Source: Dysgonomonas sp. 216
Lineage (GTDB): Bacteria > Bacteroidota > Bacteroidia > Bacteroidales > Dysgonomonadaceae
Reading direction: 5' to 3'
Length of the DNA stretch: 64,000 nucleotides
Assembly (NCBI RefSeq): GCF_010501065.1
Contig: NZ_QVMM01000012.1
Location: 43,018-107,017, forward strand
A program made the translations under genes and the position numbers. Of the stretch, positions 1-8,920 are shown in pieces. The notes beneath the pieces were generated by a model. It saw only the letters and a list, made by a program, of their open reading frames with translations, was not told the origin of the DNA and did no database searches. The first letter of the stretch is position 1. Every line of letters begins with the position of its first letter.

Positions 1-135
1 GTTAAGGATATCCAACATTTCAAGAAATGAACTTTCTGTAGATACTCCATCGAGTTTATATGTTTCGAAAGCACCTTTTTCTTTTGGTCCTCTCTGACGC
101 CAAACTTTTAGCGTTATATTTATTAATTTTTCCAT
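1..135 (-). CDS. sdhB: Succinate dehydrogenase/fumarate reductase iron-sulfur subunit, N-terminal fragment
   Basis: Only the first 45 codons lie in the window; the gene runs off the left edge. The translation starts MEKLINITLKVWRQRGP and continues KEKGAFETYKLDG, which is the typical beginning of the Bacteroidota FrdB/SdhB protein, before the 2Fe-2S cysteines. It starts 18 nt after the flavoprotein gene on the same strand, completing the order C-A-B. The subunit would carry electrons between the flavin and the membrane cytochrome b. The family call rests on the N-terminal sequence plus gene order. Whether the physiological direction is fumarate reduction or succinate oxidation cannot be read from sequence; in fermentative Bacteroidales fumarate reduction is usual. 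Confidence 0.88.
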   Translation of the reverse strand, partial: MEKLINITLKVWRQRGPKEKGAFETYKLDGVSTESSFLEMLDILN

Positions 136-153
136 TGATTAATCAGTTACAGG

Positions 154-2112
154 TTAGGCTTTATAATTACGTTGTTGTCTAACTACAAATTCGTAGTCGA
201 GAGGTTCTTTCAAAAGCTCTGGCTCCTGATCTTCACCTGCGTATTTCCAACATGAAACATAAGAATACTGGTCATCCTGACGAAGTGCTTCTCCTTCCGG
301 AGTTTGATATTCTTCACGGAAGTGACCTCCACACGATTCGTTACGGTTCAAACCGTCACGAGCCATTAGCTCCCCGATTTCAAGGAAATCTGCTAAACGA
401 AGCGCTTTCTCAAGCTCAACATTCAGGTTGTTTGCCTCACCCGGTATACGTACATTTGCCCAGAACTCTTTTTTCAATGCTTTAATGTCTTCCAAGGCTT
501 TCTCTAATGATTCTTTTGTACGAGCCATACCCACAAAATCCCACATTACAATACCAAGTTCTTTATGAATAGAGTCAACCGAACGTTTACCCTTAACTGC
601 CATTAATTTAGCAACTTTCTTGTTCAGCTCGTTTTCTGCTTCTTGGAATTCAGGGAGATCAGTGCTGAAACGAGGAACTGAAATTTGATCTGCCAAATAA
701 TTTTGAATTGTATATGGAAGTACAAAATATCCGTCGGCCAAACCTTGCATCAACGCAGAAGCTCCAAGACGGTTAGCTCCGTGGTCTGAGAAGTTAGCCT
801 CGCCAATAGCGAATAATCCGGGTATTGATGTTTGCAATTCATAATCGACCCAAATACCACCCATTGTGTAGTGGATAGCCGGATAAATCATCATCGGAGT
901 TTCGTATGGATTATCGTCTACAATTTTTTCGTACATCTGGAATAAGTTTCCGTAACGTGCTTCAACAACATCTTTTCCAAGACGATCGATTGCTGAAGAG
1001 AAATCCAAATATACGGCAAGTCCTGTTGATCCTACTCCGAAACCTGCATCACATCTTTCTTTAGCAGCACGCGAAGCTACGTCACGAGGAACAAGGTTAC
1101 CGAATGCAGGGTAACGTCTTTCCAAGTAGTAGTCACGGTCTTCTTCTTTTATCTGAGTAGGTTTCAATTTTCCTGCACGAATAGCTTCCGAATCTTCTTT
1201 CTTTTTAGGAACCCAGATACGGCCATCGTTACGAAGCGATTCTGACATCAAAGTCAGTTTTGATTGGAATTCGCCGTGAACAGGAATACAAGTTGGGTGA
1301 ATTTGAGCAAAACATGGGTTTGCAAAATAAGCACCTTTTTTATAAGCCTGAATAGCTGCCGATCCGTTAGATCCCATAGCATTAGTAGAAAGGAAGAATG
1401 TGTTTCCATAACCTCCGGTACCAATAACTACTGCATGAGCCGCAAAACGCTCAACTTTACCTGTTACAAGGTTACGGGCGATGATACCACGCGCACGTCC
1501 GTCGATGATTACAACATCCAACATCTCGTAACGGGTGTATAATTTAACAGTTCCTTTATTTACCTGACGGCTAAGAGCCGAGTAAGCACCAAGAAGTAAC
1601 TGTTGTCCTGTTTGTCCTTTGGCATAAAACGTACGTGAAACCTGTGCTCCACCAAACGAACGGTTATCTAACAAGCCACCGTATTCGCGGGCAAAAGGAA
1701 CACCTTGAGCAACACATTGGTCGATGATACTGTTTGCAACTTCAGCCAAACGGTGTACGTTTGCCTCACGTGCACGGTAGTCGCCCCCTTTAATAGTGTC
1801 GTAAAACAAGCGGTAAACCGAGTCGCCATCGTTTTGATAGTTTTTTGCAGCATTTATACCTCCTTGCGCAGCAATTGAGTGTGCACGGCGAGGCGAATCC
1901 TGTATACAAAAGTTAAGCACATTGAATCCCATTTCGCCAAGCGAAGCGGCTGCCGACGCACCTGCAAGACCTGTTCCCACTACAATAATATCTAATCGAC
2001 GTTTATTAGCGGGATTTACAAGCTTTTGGTGGTTTTTATAATTGGTCCATTTTTCGGCTAAAGAGCCTTCTGGAATTTTTGAATCTTTTTTTGGATCAAG
2101 TATAGTACTCAT
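154..2112 (-). CDS. sdhA: Succinate dehydrogenase/fumarate reductase flavoprotein subunit
   Basis: This is the 652-residue catalytic subunit that interconverts fumarate and succinate on the cytoplasmic face of the inner membrane. A dinucleotide-binding GTGLAG motif sits at residues 46-51. His78 in the [11 protein letters not shown] stretch is the expected covalent FAD attachment site. The [19 protein letters not shown] and [12 protein letters not shown] stretches are typical of the active site and capping domain. Length is normal for the Bacteroidota enzyme (about 640-660). It lies 31 nt after the cytochrome b gene and 18 nt before the iron-sulfur gene, so the three form one operon driven from upstream of sdhC. 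With ppc and pfl in the same window, a role in succinate-producing fermentation is likely (inference). Confidence 0.95.
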   Translation of the reverse strand: MSTILDPKKDSKIPEGSLAEKWTNYKNHQKLVNPANKRRLDIIVVGTGLAGASAAASLGEMGFNVLNFCIQDSPRRAHSIAAQGGINAAKNYQNDGDSVYRLFYDTIKGGDYRAREANVHRLAEVANSIIDQCVAQGVPFAREYGGLLDNRSFGGAQVSRTFYAKGQTGQQLLLGAYSALSRQVNKGTVKLYTRYEMLDVVIIDGRARGIIARNLVTGKVERFAAHAVVIGTGGYGNTFFLSTNAMGSNGSAAIQAYKKGAYFANPCFAQIHPTCIPVHGEFQSKLTLMSESLRNDGRIWVPKKKEDSEAIRAGKLKPTQIKEEDRDYYLERRYPAFGNLVPRDVASRAAKERCDAGFGVGSTGLAVYLDFSSAIDRLGKDVVEARYGNLFQMYEKIVDDNPYETPMMIYPAIHYTMGGIWVDYELQTSIPGLFAIGEANFSDHGANRLGASALMQGLADGYFVLPYTIQNYLADQISVPRFSTDLPEFQEAENELNKKVAKLMAVKGKRSVDSIHKELGIVMWDFVGMARTKESLEKALEDIKALKKEFWANVRIPGEANNLNVELEKALRLADFLEIGELMARDGLNRNESCGGHFREEYQTPEGEALRQDDQYSYVSCWKYAGEDQEPELLKEPLDYEFVVRQQRNYKA

Positions 2113-2143
2113 ATCTATTTTTCTTTTAGTCTAAGTTAGTTAA

Positions 2144-2824
2144 TTAAGCTCCGCAAAGCATGTATTTCGCAAAAAAGAAAACAGGAACTGCTGCAAAACC
2201 TAAACAAACGATTGTTGCAAACAAGTTTCCTACACACTTCAAGCGAGGCAACCATGTACGTCCGTTAATACCTGTAGATTGGAACATACTCCAGATTCCA
2301 TGAGTAAGGTGGAACCACAATGCTATTATACCAATAAGGTACAAAACAATTCTAACCGGGCTGCCAAACAGCATTACCATATGGCTGCCAACTTCTTCGG
2401 GCAATACCATAATGTCTTCGATGTGGAAAAGCTCGGCAAACATCATCTTGAACCAGAAATCGTAAAGGTGAAGAAGCATGAATGCAACAAGTACCACACC
2501 CAATACAAACATGTTTTTAGACGACCACTCGGCAGGAGTCAGATTCGACGACGCATACTTGTCGCCTCCGCGAGCCCTACGGTTTTGAAGCGTAAGGATA
2601 ACAGCATAAATTACATGCACTAAAATAAGTGCTGCCAATCCGGCTGTACCTGCAACAGCATACCAATTAGTTCCTAAAAAGGCACAAATCATTTCGTACG
2701 CAGGCATCGATATTATCGACACAAGGTTCATCGACATGTGAAATAGCAGGAACAAAACCAAACAACAGCCTGACAAAGCCATAATGAACTTTCGGCCAAT
2801 AGAAGAATTAAGTAACCAACTCAT
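2144..2824 (-). CDS. sdhC: Succinate dehydrogenase/fumarate reductase cytochrome b subunit
   Basis: The 226-residue protein has about five hydrophobic helices, as expected for the single-subunit diheme cytochrome b anchor of type B SQR/QFR enzymes. It begins MSWLLNSSIGRKFIMALSG, and histidines occur in or near the helices (for example in LFHMSMNL, LVHVIYA, LLHLYDFW and HLTHGIWS) that can act as haem ligands. It transfers electrons between menaquinone and the iron-sulfur subunit. It is the first gene of the operon. A consensus promoter lies about 110 nt upstream, and the 500-nt upstream region holds two CTGACA direct repeats and a palindrome, making it the most decorated upstream region in the window. 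Confidence 0.94.
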   Translation of the reverse strand: MSWLLNSSIGRKFIMALSGCCLVLFLLFHMSMNLVSIISMPAYEMICAFLGTNWYAVAGTAGLAALILVHVIYAVILTLQNRRARGGDKYASSNLTPAEWSSKNMFVLGVVLVAFMLLHLYDFWFKMMFAELFHIEDIMVLPEEVGSHMVMLFGSPVRIVLYLIGIIALWFHLTHGIWSMFQSTGINGRTWLPRLKCVGNLFATIVCLGFAAVPVFFFAKYMLCGA

Positions 2825-2931
2825 AAAATTAAATAGTTTTTAGTTATATTAGAATATTAATTTGTTTTCTGGTTCATGGCATTATAAACGGCCTGAATTT
2901 GAGATAAATTATATCTATTTTTTAAGCCCTA

Positions 2932-2962
2932 CAAAAATAGGCTAATATTAAAGATTTTCAAA
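2932..2962 (-). promoter_or_regulatory. Consensus Bacteroidota promoter of the sdhCAB operon
   Basis: Read on the minus strand, TTTG (2962-2959) is followed by 19 nt and then TATTTTTG (2939-2932). This matches the known Bacteroidota sigma-ABfr pattern TTTG-N19-21-TAnnTTTG. The expected transcription start leaves a leader of about 100 nt before sdhC. Confidence 0.75.
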
Positions 2963-3077
2963 GGAAATTTCGGCTTTTTTTCCCCTTTTCAGATGGGTCT
3001 AAAAAGGTTTTCGTTACGTATTATCCATAGTTTGCTAAACCGGGCTTACATTCCAAGATTATGAAGAATGTTAAAAC

Positions 3078-3092
3078 CTGACAATTCTGACA
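3078..3092 (-). repeat. CTGACA direct-repeat element, copy 1
   Basis: CTGACA at 3078-3083 and 3087-3092 form a direct repeat with a 9-bp period, preceded by AAAAC. The same arrangement recurs at 3277, 7928 and 14603, always between genes and always in the same orientation. This copy is 250 nt upstream of sdhC. Function unknown; orientation relative to the flanking minus-strand genes would read TGTCAG twice. Confidence 0.6.
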
Positions 3093-3212
3093 GTTTTTGT
3101 GTTTTACAGTATAAAGGTACAAATTAGTGGAAAGTGTCCTTCTTTTTCGGTTTTTCCTCTCTGTTCGGAAACACAATAATTTTCTGACAATTATATCTTT
3201 ATATCTTATTCT

Positions 3213-3232
3213 AATTCTATGTATATAGAATT
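3213..3232. promoter_or_regulatory. Perfect 8-bp-arm inverted repeat upstream of sdhC (candidate operator)
   Basis: AATTCTAT (3213-3220) and ATAGAATT (3225-3232) are exact reverse complements separated by GTAT. The inner 16 bases differ at one position from the palindrome at 52460-52475 upstream of xseA. There is no T-run, so a terminator is unlikely. It may be a dimeric regulator site; no regulator can be named. Confidence 0.45.
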
Positions 3233-3276
3233 GTGCACCTCCTGTAGTGCATCGAAAAGCCTATAAATAAGAGAAC

Positions 3277-3291
3277 CTGACAATCCTGACA
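3277..3291 (-). repeat. CTGACA direct-repeat element, copy 2
   Basis: CTGACA at 3277-3282 and 3286-3291, 9-bp period, preceded by GAAC and followed by GTTTTT as in copy 1. It lies 36 nt past the stop codon of the oxidase-like gene that ends at 3327. Two copies within 200 nt flank the palindrome at 3213-3232. Confidence 0.6.
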
Positions 3292-3326
3292 GTTTTTCTG
3301 AAAATTCTGATTTGCAAAGTTTAGGT

Positions 3327-3842
3327 TCAATATTCTGCAAAATCCTGATCTTTATAGTTCGGCGATTTGGGATTAGGCGCCCCAAACACTTTTGTAGATA
3401 TACTATCCAATTCCACCCGCCAAATCTTTACATTTTTTACTGCCGGATCGGAATATTTAAATTCCGACTTCGAGTATTGTTGCATAATAAAATTAAGGGC
3501 TTCTCTTTTTTTATCCAAGTCTTCTTCAAAAACAACTTTACCTCTGCATATAACACTGCTACACTTCATCCGGTAGCTACATGCCACGTCTTTATGTTGG
3601 TAAATAAGTTTAGGTTCGGTACAAAAAGTAATGCACAAATTCGGATTTTTCTCAATAGCCGAAACACTAGAACCATCGGGGCCCGAGTGCAAATAAATGA
3701 TATCGTTTCCGGCATCAAAACCAAAATTCATGGGGATAACATATGGCATTCCTTCTGTATCGACCATACCCACATAGCAAACTTTATTTTTTTTTATAAT
3801 TTCGTTTATAAGCTCTCTCTCTTCAACTGTAACTGTTATCAT
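3327..3842 (-). CDS. Pyridoxamine 5'-phosphate oxidase family (NimA-like) flavin-binding protein
   Basis: This 171-residue protein shows the split-barrel FMN-binding pattern of the PNPOx-like superfamily. An N-terminal helix is followed by VCYVGMVDTEGMPYVIPMNF and IIYLHSGPDGSSVSAIEKNP, and then VICRGKVVF in the core barrel. It resembles NimA-like proteins linked to nitroimidazole reduction, but such homologues are common in anaerobes and most have no known substrate, so resistance should not be assumed. It is monocistronic, separated from sdhC by about 500 nt and divergent from the lytic transglycosylase. No membrane or signal segment is present, so it is cytoplasmic. Confidence 0.8.
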   Translation of the reverse strand: MITVTVEERELINEIIKKNKVCYVGMVDTEGMPYVIPMNFGFDAGNDIIYLHSGPDGSSVSAIEKNPNLCITFCTEPKLIYQHKDVACSYRMKCSSVICRGKVVFEEDLDKKREALNFIMQQYSKSEFKYSDPAVKNVKIWRVELDSISTKVFGAPNPKSPNYKDQDFAEY

Positions 3843-3954
3843 ATTGCTGTTTTTTTTATTGCCATAAAGATAAAAAAAGACTTTGCGAAACCTTATCGGT
3901 TATTTGATGTTGTATAATATATAGATAAAATAATCTATTAACATCTTTATTATT

Positions 3955-3962
3955 TACTTTTG
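3955..3962 (+). promoter_or_regulatory. -7 box (TACTTTTG) of the lytic transglycosylase gene
   Basis: TACTTTTG matches TAnnTTTG and lies 41 nt upstream of the ATG at 4004. No clear TTTG is found at the -33 spacing, so only half of the promoter is supported. Confidence 0.45.
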
Positions 3963-4003
3963 ACAACTAATTATTCTATGGCAAGCAATAAACAAATAAA
4001 CTA

Positions 4004-5410
4004 ATGAGGAACAAGGCTTTTATATTCGGTTTATTTTGTTGTTTCCTGTTGTTTTCGTGCAAAACAGACAGGCAGGAAAAAGTTTGGGACTTTGAGCAAA
4101 TAAAAGAATCGGGCAAGTTAAATGTGATAACACTAAGTAGTTCGTATTCTTATTTTATCTACAAAGAAGAACCAATGGGCTACGACTACGATTTGGCAAA
4201 AGACTTTGCCGATTACCACAACCTTGAGCTTAATATTATTGTGGCCGAAAATGCCACGCGCCTTATTCAGATGCTACAAAATGGTGAAGGCGATATTATA
4301 GCATACCCTATAGTAATACAAAATTCGCTGAAAGATTCACTTGTTTATTGCGGTCCTCAACAAGTTTCGCATCAGGTGCTTGTTCAGCGGTCGAACAGTG
4401 CCGACACCCTGCTTACCGATGTTACAGAACTTATAGGGAAAGATATATATGTAAAGCATAACACAAAATACTATCAGCGATTAGTTAATTTGAATGCCGA
4501 ATTGGGAGGCGGTATCGATATAAAGGATATAGTAAAAGACACTGTGACAACTGAAGATCTGATAGAGATGGTGTCGGATGGTAAAATAAAATACACCGTA
4601 AGCGACGACTATGTAGCTAAACTAAACCGAACCTATTACAACAACATCAACATCTCGTTAGCCTTAAGCTTCGATCAGCGATCGTCGTGGCTAGTCAGAA
4701 AAAACACCCCCGAACTGGCAAAGGCCTTGGAGGAATGGGGCGAAACAATAGACAAAACCCCTGTGTATAAGGCGATAACGAAAAAATACTTCGAATTGAG
4801 CAAAATGCCTTTCGATGGTGAATATATAGTACCCGACAGCCTGCCTAAGGGAAGCATTTCGGGCTACGATCCGCTATTCAGAAAATATGCCGAGAATTCG
4901 GATTTCGACTGGTTCCTTCTGGCGGCAATGGCTTATCAGGAGTCCCGCTTTAAACCTAATCTTACATCGTGGGCAGGAGCAACAGGGCTGATGGGGTTAA
5001 TGCCAAGAACCGCAGTATCGTTAGGTATATCGGTTGAAGATCGTACTAATCCCGAATTGAGCATTATGGCCAGTGTAAAACTACTGGAAAGGCTGGATAA
5101 GATGTTTGTCAAAAGCGTTCCGGATAAAGACGAACGTATTAATTTTATCCTCGCTGCTTACAATGGTGGTCATGGGCATATTTACGATGCTCAGGCTCTA
5201 GCCCGAAAGTATGGAGGAGACCCTTCGACCTGGGATAGTGTGCATAAATTCCTCGAACTGAAAAGTAATCCGGATTATTATAACGACCCTGTTGTGAAAA
5301 ACGGATATTTACGGGGTACCGAAACACTTAACTATGTAAAGCAAGTTGCCAAAAACCGAGAACGATTCAGACAAAGACACATGTCGGTTCATCATCATAA
5401 AAGCAAATAA
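4004..5410 (+). CDS. MltF-like membrane-bound lytic transglycosylase lipoprotein
   Basis: This 468-residue protein has a lipoprotein signal ending LLFSC, with Cys19 as the lipidated residue. Residues of about 35-265 form a type 3 periplasmic solute-binding domain (MGYDYDLAKDFADYHNLEL, LIQMLQNGEGDIIAYPI). Residues of about 285-440 form an SLT transglycosylase domain with catalytic Glu313 in AYQESRF, followed by GATGLMGLMPRTA and AAYNGG. This is the MltF arrangement, which cleaves the MurNAc-GlcNAc bond of peptidoglycan to leave 1,6-anhydro ends, probably at the outer membrane. It ends 14 nt before the convergent acyltransferase gene. It is probably transcribed alone from a TAnnTTTG box at 3955. 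Confident family call; the ligand of the solute-binding domain is unknown. Confidence 0.9.
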   Translation: MRNKAFIFGLFCCFLLFSCKTDRQEKVWDFEQIKESGKLNVITLSSSYSYFIYKEEPMGYDYDLAKDFADYHNLELNIIVAENATRLIQMLQNGEGDIIAYPIVIQNSLKDSLVYCGPQQVSHQVLVQRSNSADTLLTDVTELIGKDIYVKHNTKYYQRLVNLNAELGGGIDIKDIVKDTVTTEDLIEMVSDGKIKYTVSDDYVAKLNRTYYNNINISLALSFDQRSSWLVRKNTPELAKALEEWGETIDKTPVYKAITKKYFELSKMPFDGEYIVPDSLPKGSISGYDPLFRKYAENSDFDWFLLAAMAYQESRFKPNLTSWAGATGLMGLMPRTAVSLGISVEDRTNPELSIMASVKLLERLDKMFVKSVPDKDERINFILAAYNGGHGHIYDAQALARKYGGDPSTWDSVHKFLELKSNPDYYNDPVVKNGYLRGTETLNYVKQVAKNRERFRQRHMSVHHHKSK

Positions 5411-5424
5411 GATATACTCTTTTG

Positions 5425-6264
5425 CTATTTATCTGTTGGCTTTGCTAATGCATAAGTTTTGGACTTGAGATATTCGCCGAATTCCTTTAAGTCGGAATAC
5501 TTAGCTTGTTCTTCCGGCATAATGGGTTCGCCAAAGCGTATATAAATAGTCTTCCCTTTTTTGTTTGTTACCTCATGACCTAATCTAACCGAGCGCAGTC
5601 GCCAATCGACAAGATCTAAGAAATTGAAAAACCAAGAGTTTTTACCACTAAAATACATCGGTATTACAGGCACTTTAGCTTTTTTTATCAGTTTTATAAC
5701 AGTTGGTTGCCACTCTCTGTCCTCAACTGTAAACCTTAAGCCTTTTACTTTTGTTTTCGACACAGCCCCTGCAGGAAAAAAACCAAGAGGGTGTCCTTCT
5801 TTCAGATGTTCGATACATTGTTTTACACCGTCAAGGCTCGATTTGTCGGCTAATTTACCGCTACTGTAAGGATTTACAGCAATAAAATGCATAGCCATAG
5901 TGTCTATCATGCCGAGTATAAAATTTACCATCATCTTATAATCGGGACGAATGCTTCCTACTGTTTCTATGGCCGCAATACCATCAATGTGGCCATAAGC
6001 ATGATTCGAAACCGTTACAAAGGCTTCGTCTTTAAACCTGTCAAGAACTTCACTATTCTCGACTACAATATTTATCCCTGCATTTTTCAACAAACGGGTA
6101 CAAAAATCTACCCCCTCGCACTGCTTTGCCCCATCATAAACCTGATTAACTTTGTTCAACCCCGAAATTTTCAGGACTAGCTTTATCAGAGTATTTCCAA
6201 ACCTGCCTCTGAATATCGGGCTCATTCTACGGACGTCGTCGTAACTTATAAGCTTATCTTTCAT
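5425..6264 (-). CDS. 1-acyl-glycerol-3-phosphate acyltransferase-like (PlsC superfamily) protein
   Basis: The call is a glycerolipid or hemolysin-type acyltransferase of about 279 residues. The catalytic H-x4-D box is visible as NHAYGHIDG, and FFPAGAVSK corresponds to the usual FPEGxRS block with Glu replaced by Ala. I place the start at MKDKLISYDDV (6264), 23 nt after the upstream gene. A start 24 codons earlier would overlap the 3' end of that gene and add an Arg-rich stretch unlike the family. No strong signal peptide is present, so it is likely a peripheral inner-membrane enzyme. The acceptor lipid is unknown; ornithine-lipid or phosphatidic acid synthesis are both possible. It forms a two-gene unit with the PurF-like gene. 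Confidence 0.75.
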   Translation of the reverse strand: MKDKLISYDDVRRMSPIFRGRFGNTLIKLVLKISGLNKVNQVYDGAKQCEGVDFCTRLLKNAGINIVVENSEVLDRFKDEAFVTVSNHAYGHIDGIAAIETVGSIRPDYKMMVNFILGMIDTMAMHFIAVNPYSSGKLADKSSLDGVKQCIEHLKEGHPLGFFPAGAVSKTKVKGLRFTVEDREWQPTVIKLIKKAKVPVIPMYFSGKNSWFFNFLDLVDWRLRSVRLGHEVTNKKGKTIYIRFGEPIMPEEQAKYSDLKEFGEYLKSKTYALAKPTDK

Positions 6265-6287
6265 AAACAGCAATATTATAAACAGGC

Positions 6288-7700
6288 TTACTCGTTTCCT
6301 CTTCCTGTACCATCGTAACAGTGTGTACAAATACACTCTTTAGGCAAGCCTATCGAAGCGACAAGATCTTCTACCGTGTTAAATTTTAGCGTTGTTATAT
6401 TCAATTTCTTTCGGATACAATCAATCATCTTGTTATATTGCTCCGAATTTGTTGTCGCATATTTATCTAGGTCTTTCGAGTCATCGCCCTCAAGTTCTTT
6501 TATAATACGGCGTGTAATTAATTCCAATGCCGATTTCGAAGCCGAAAAACCTATATAAGGACATGAATGTATAATAGGAGGCGAGCCTAAACGCATATGA
6601 ACCTCTTTTGCTCCGTATCCGTACAAAATACCGACATTGTCGCGCAACTGCGTTCCTCTGACAATCGAATCGTCGCAAAATATAACTTTTTTATCTTTCA
6701 ACAATTCGCGGTTGGGTATCAGTTTCATTTTCGCAACCAAATCGCGGACATCCTGATTTACCGGAGTAAAACTACGGGGCCATGTTGGTGTGTATTTTAT
6801 AATAGCCCTACGATAAGGAATACCTTTACCTTCGGCATAACCTAATCCCATACCAATTCCCGAATCGGGTATTGCTGCTACATAATCGGCTTCAACGTCA
6901 TCCTTTTTAGCCATTCTCATACCCGTATCGTACCGAACGGCATCTACATTTCTGCCTTCATAATCCGAAACCGGATAACCATAATAAACCCATAAAAATG
7001 AGCATACATGCTTCTGGGCATTAGGCGCGCACAATTGAGTCATATTATCGGCGGTAAGCTTCACTATCTCTCCCGGACCAAGATCGTAGACGAGATCGAA
7101 ATCGAGATTAGGAAAACTACAAGGTTCGCTTGTTGCAGCATAAGCATCGTCCTTCTTTCCTATAAGTATAGGTGTTCGTCCCCATTTATCACGGGCTGCA
7201 ATAATACAGTCTTCGGTTAAAATAAGCATCGAACACGACCCTTTTATTTTTTCCTGCACAAGTTTTATACCCTCTATAAAGGTTTTTCCCTGCGATATAA
7301 GTAAAGCTATAAGCTCGGTCTGATTAGTTTGCCCTGAACTCAATTCGGTAAAATGACAACCTTTACTCAAAAGCTCTTTTTCCAGTTCTTCCAGATTGTT
7401 AACCTTGGCAACGGTTACAACTGCATACTTACCTAAATGTGAATTTACAAAAATGGGCTGCGGATCGGTGTCGCTAATAATTCCAATACCCGAATTACCT
7501 TTAAACTTACCTAAATCGGCTTCGAAACGCGACCTGAAATACGAATTTTCGAGATTATGTATCGAACGTCTAAAGACTCCATCATCGTCTAGCGTTGCCA
7601 TCCCTCCCCTGCGGGTTCCAAGGTGGGAATTATAATCTGTTCCGTAAAAGAGGTCTGTTGCACATGCTTTCTTTGATATCGTTCCGAAAAAACCACCCAT
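6288..7700 (-). CDS. PurF-like amidophosphoribosyltransferase paralogue lacking the N-terminal cysteine
   Basis: The 470-residue protein aligns in outline with glutamine PRPP amidotransferase. An N-terminal glutaminase-like half (HLGTRRGGMAT, SGQTNQTEL, DKWGRTPILIGK, ATSEPCSF) is followed by a phosphoribosyltransferase half with the PRPP loop at residues 339-351 (VIFCDDSIVRGTQ). True PurF needs Cys right after the initiator Met. Here the protein starts MGGFFGTISKKACATD, with Gly at position 2 and the nearest Cys at 13. The glutaminase site is therefore probably dead, and the enzyme may use free ammonia, depend on a partner, or have another role. The C-terminal CICTHCYDG cysteines recall the iron-sulfur cysteines of Bacillus-type PurF. 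It should not be taken as the sole purF of the organism. A TATATTTG box precedes it at 7757-7750. Confidence 0.8.
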   Translation of the reverse strand: MGGFFGTISKKACATDLFYGTDYNSHLGTRRGGMATLDDDGVFRRSIHNLENSYFRSRFEADLGKFKGNSGIGIISDTDPQPIFVNSHLGKYAVVTVAKVNNLEELEKELLSKGCHFTELSSGQTNQTELIALLISQGKTFIEGIKLVQEKIKGSCSMLILTEDCIIAARDKWGRTPILIGKKDDAYAATSEPCSFPNLDFDLVYDLGPGEIVKLTADNMTQLCAPNAQKHVCSFLWVYYGYPVSDYEGRNVDAVRYDTGMRMAKKDDVEADYVAAIPDSGIGMGLGYAEGKGIPYRRAIIKYTPTWPRSFTPVNQDVRDLVAKMKLIPNRELLKDKKVIFCDDSIVRGTQLRDNVGILYGYGAKEVHMRLGSPPIIHSCPYIGFSASKSALELITRRIIKELEGDDSKDLDKYATTNSEQYNKMIDCIRKKLNITTLKFNTVEDLVASIGLPKECICTHCYDGTGRGNE

Positions 7701-8082
7701 TTTTTATTTTTTATTTTGATTAATTGATCGTATTTATTTTTTGAGGGAACAAATATACAAGTTTTCGAGGACAATTATAGATAATCAAATCTTATAATTT
7801 CATCAAAACCGCGTCTCGAAAAGATGTTGCCTGATAAGGAAACCTTTCCTTTTTATATTCGTGTATTATACCCACATAGAATTAACCCTTTGCGACAGCG
7901 TTCTCCTACTCATATTCTGTTCAAAACCTGACACACCTGACAATATTCGATTAATTTTTGCAGCACATGCCGAAACAAAAAACCGACAATGCACTATTGA
8001 TAAGCGCAAAACCCAGTATATTTTTATTATTGGCCAACAAAAGCCATCCAATACATAGATAAACAACCTACGAAGATTTACT
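7701..8082. other. Intergenic region between the PurF-like gene and the ABC-3 permease gene
   Basis: A 382-nt stretch without a supported gene. A minus-strand -7 box TATATTTG (7757-7750) serves the PurF-like gene, 50 nt before its ATG, with no good -33 match. A CTGACA direct repeat sits at 7928-7942. Short reading frames on both strands show no recognisable protein. Confidence 0.5.
7928..7942 (-). repeat. CTGACA direct-repeat element, copy 3
   Basis: CTGACA at 7928-7933 and 7937-7942 with the same 9-bp period and the same CAAAAC prefix as copy 4. The similarity to copy 4 continues downstream through TAATTTTTGCA, giving roughly 45 bp of related sequence. It lies 140 nt past the ABC-3 permease stop and 228 nt upstream of the PurF-like gene. 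Confidence 0.6.
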
Positions 8083-8907
8083 CTAACGAACTGTTTTTGA
8101 AGGACGGAACATTAAAAACAGTTTGCAAACAAGAAAGATAACTATAAGGACAAATATGATGAATGCACCGGAAGGCACATTCAGAAAATATGAAGAAAAT
8201 AGACCGCCTACGCAACCTAAAAAACCGATAACGATAGACGCCAACATTATTTTAGTATAATTCGACGAAAAAAGGTTTGCTGTCATTTGCGGAACCGTAA
8301 GTAGCGACATTAACAAAACAATACCTACCAAACGTATAGACAAAACAATAGACACCGCAATAAAAAACATCATCAAATACTCGATAAACTTTACCGGAAT
8401 ATTTCGGGTTCGAGCAAAATCCGAATCAAACGCCACATATATTATTTCGTGTCTGAATATTATATAAAAGAGTGTCAACACAACAGACAGTATTGCTAAA
8501 TACAGGATGTTAGATTGGGTAATGGTAAGTATATTTCCAAACAGATACTCTGACAAATTAGGTGCAAAACCCGACTTTAAGAAAATAAAGATTATCCCCA
8601 CGGCCATCCCCAATGACCAAAAAACCGCTATTGCCGAATCTTCTCGTACCCCCTGCTTCGAGCTGACCCATTGAATACCAAACGCCGACAGAACAGAAAA
8701 CACCATTGCCGACAATACAGGATTTACGCCCAAATAAAAACCTAAGCCTAAACCGCCCAACGATGTATGGGTTATGCCTCCGCTTATGAACACAAGCCGC
8801 CTTACCACAACATATGTGCCAATGATGCCACAGGCAATACTGGCAAACAAACTGCCCAGAAGAGCATTCTGAAAGAACCCGTATTCGAATAGTTCAAGAA
8901 ATTCCAT
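8083..8907 (-). CDS. ABC-3 family metal transporter permease (ZnuB/MntB-like)
   Basis: The 274-residue protein has about eight hydrophobic helices and the motifs of zinc/manganese/iron chelate permeases: GIIGTYVVVRRLVFISGGITH, and the DxxxAR segment in FDSDFARTRNIP. It would form the inner-membrane channel of a binding-protein-dependent uptake system. No ATPase or binding-protein gene is adjacent in the window, so partners must be encoded elsewhere. It is the last gene of the aroA operon, 13 nt after the small CCGxHxxC protein. Which metal it carries cannot be read from the permease alone. Confidence 0.86.
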   Translation of the reverse strand: MEFLELFEYGFFQNALLGSLFASIACGIIGTYVVVRRLVFISGGITHTSLGGLGLGFYLGVNPVLSAMVFSVLSAFGIQWVSSKQGVREDSAIAVFWSLGMAVGIIFIFLKSGFAPNLSEYLFGNILTITQSNILYLAILSVVLTLFYIIFRHEIIYVAFDSDFARTRNIPVKFIEYLMMFFIAVSIVLSIRLVGIVLLMSLLTVPQMTANLFSSNYTKIMLASIVIGFLGCVGGLFSSYFLNVPSGAFIIFVLIVIFLVCKLFLMFRPSKTVR

Positions 8908-8920
8908 ATTAAAGGTTTAA

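Noticed and set aside
3327..3842. Nitroimidazole resistance gene (nim)
   Set aside because: Only the broad PNPOx-like fold can be supported; resistance function needs specific evidence.
3312..3917. A 201-codon plus-strand frame opposite the oxidase-like gene
   Set aside because: It mirrors the real gene on the other strand, has a composition unlike proteins, and shows no recognisable domain. The minus-strand protein has a clear PNPOx pattern.
3921..3938. ATAGAT / ATCTAT inverted repeat before the MltF-like gene
   Set aside because: Only 6-bp arms in very AT-rich DNA; expected by chance.
7836..7851. AAGGAAACCTTTCCTT as a terminator
   Set aside because: The loop would be too short for the full stem and no gene ends there; the shorter stem is weak.
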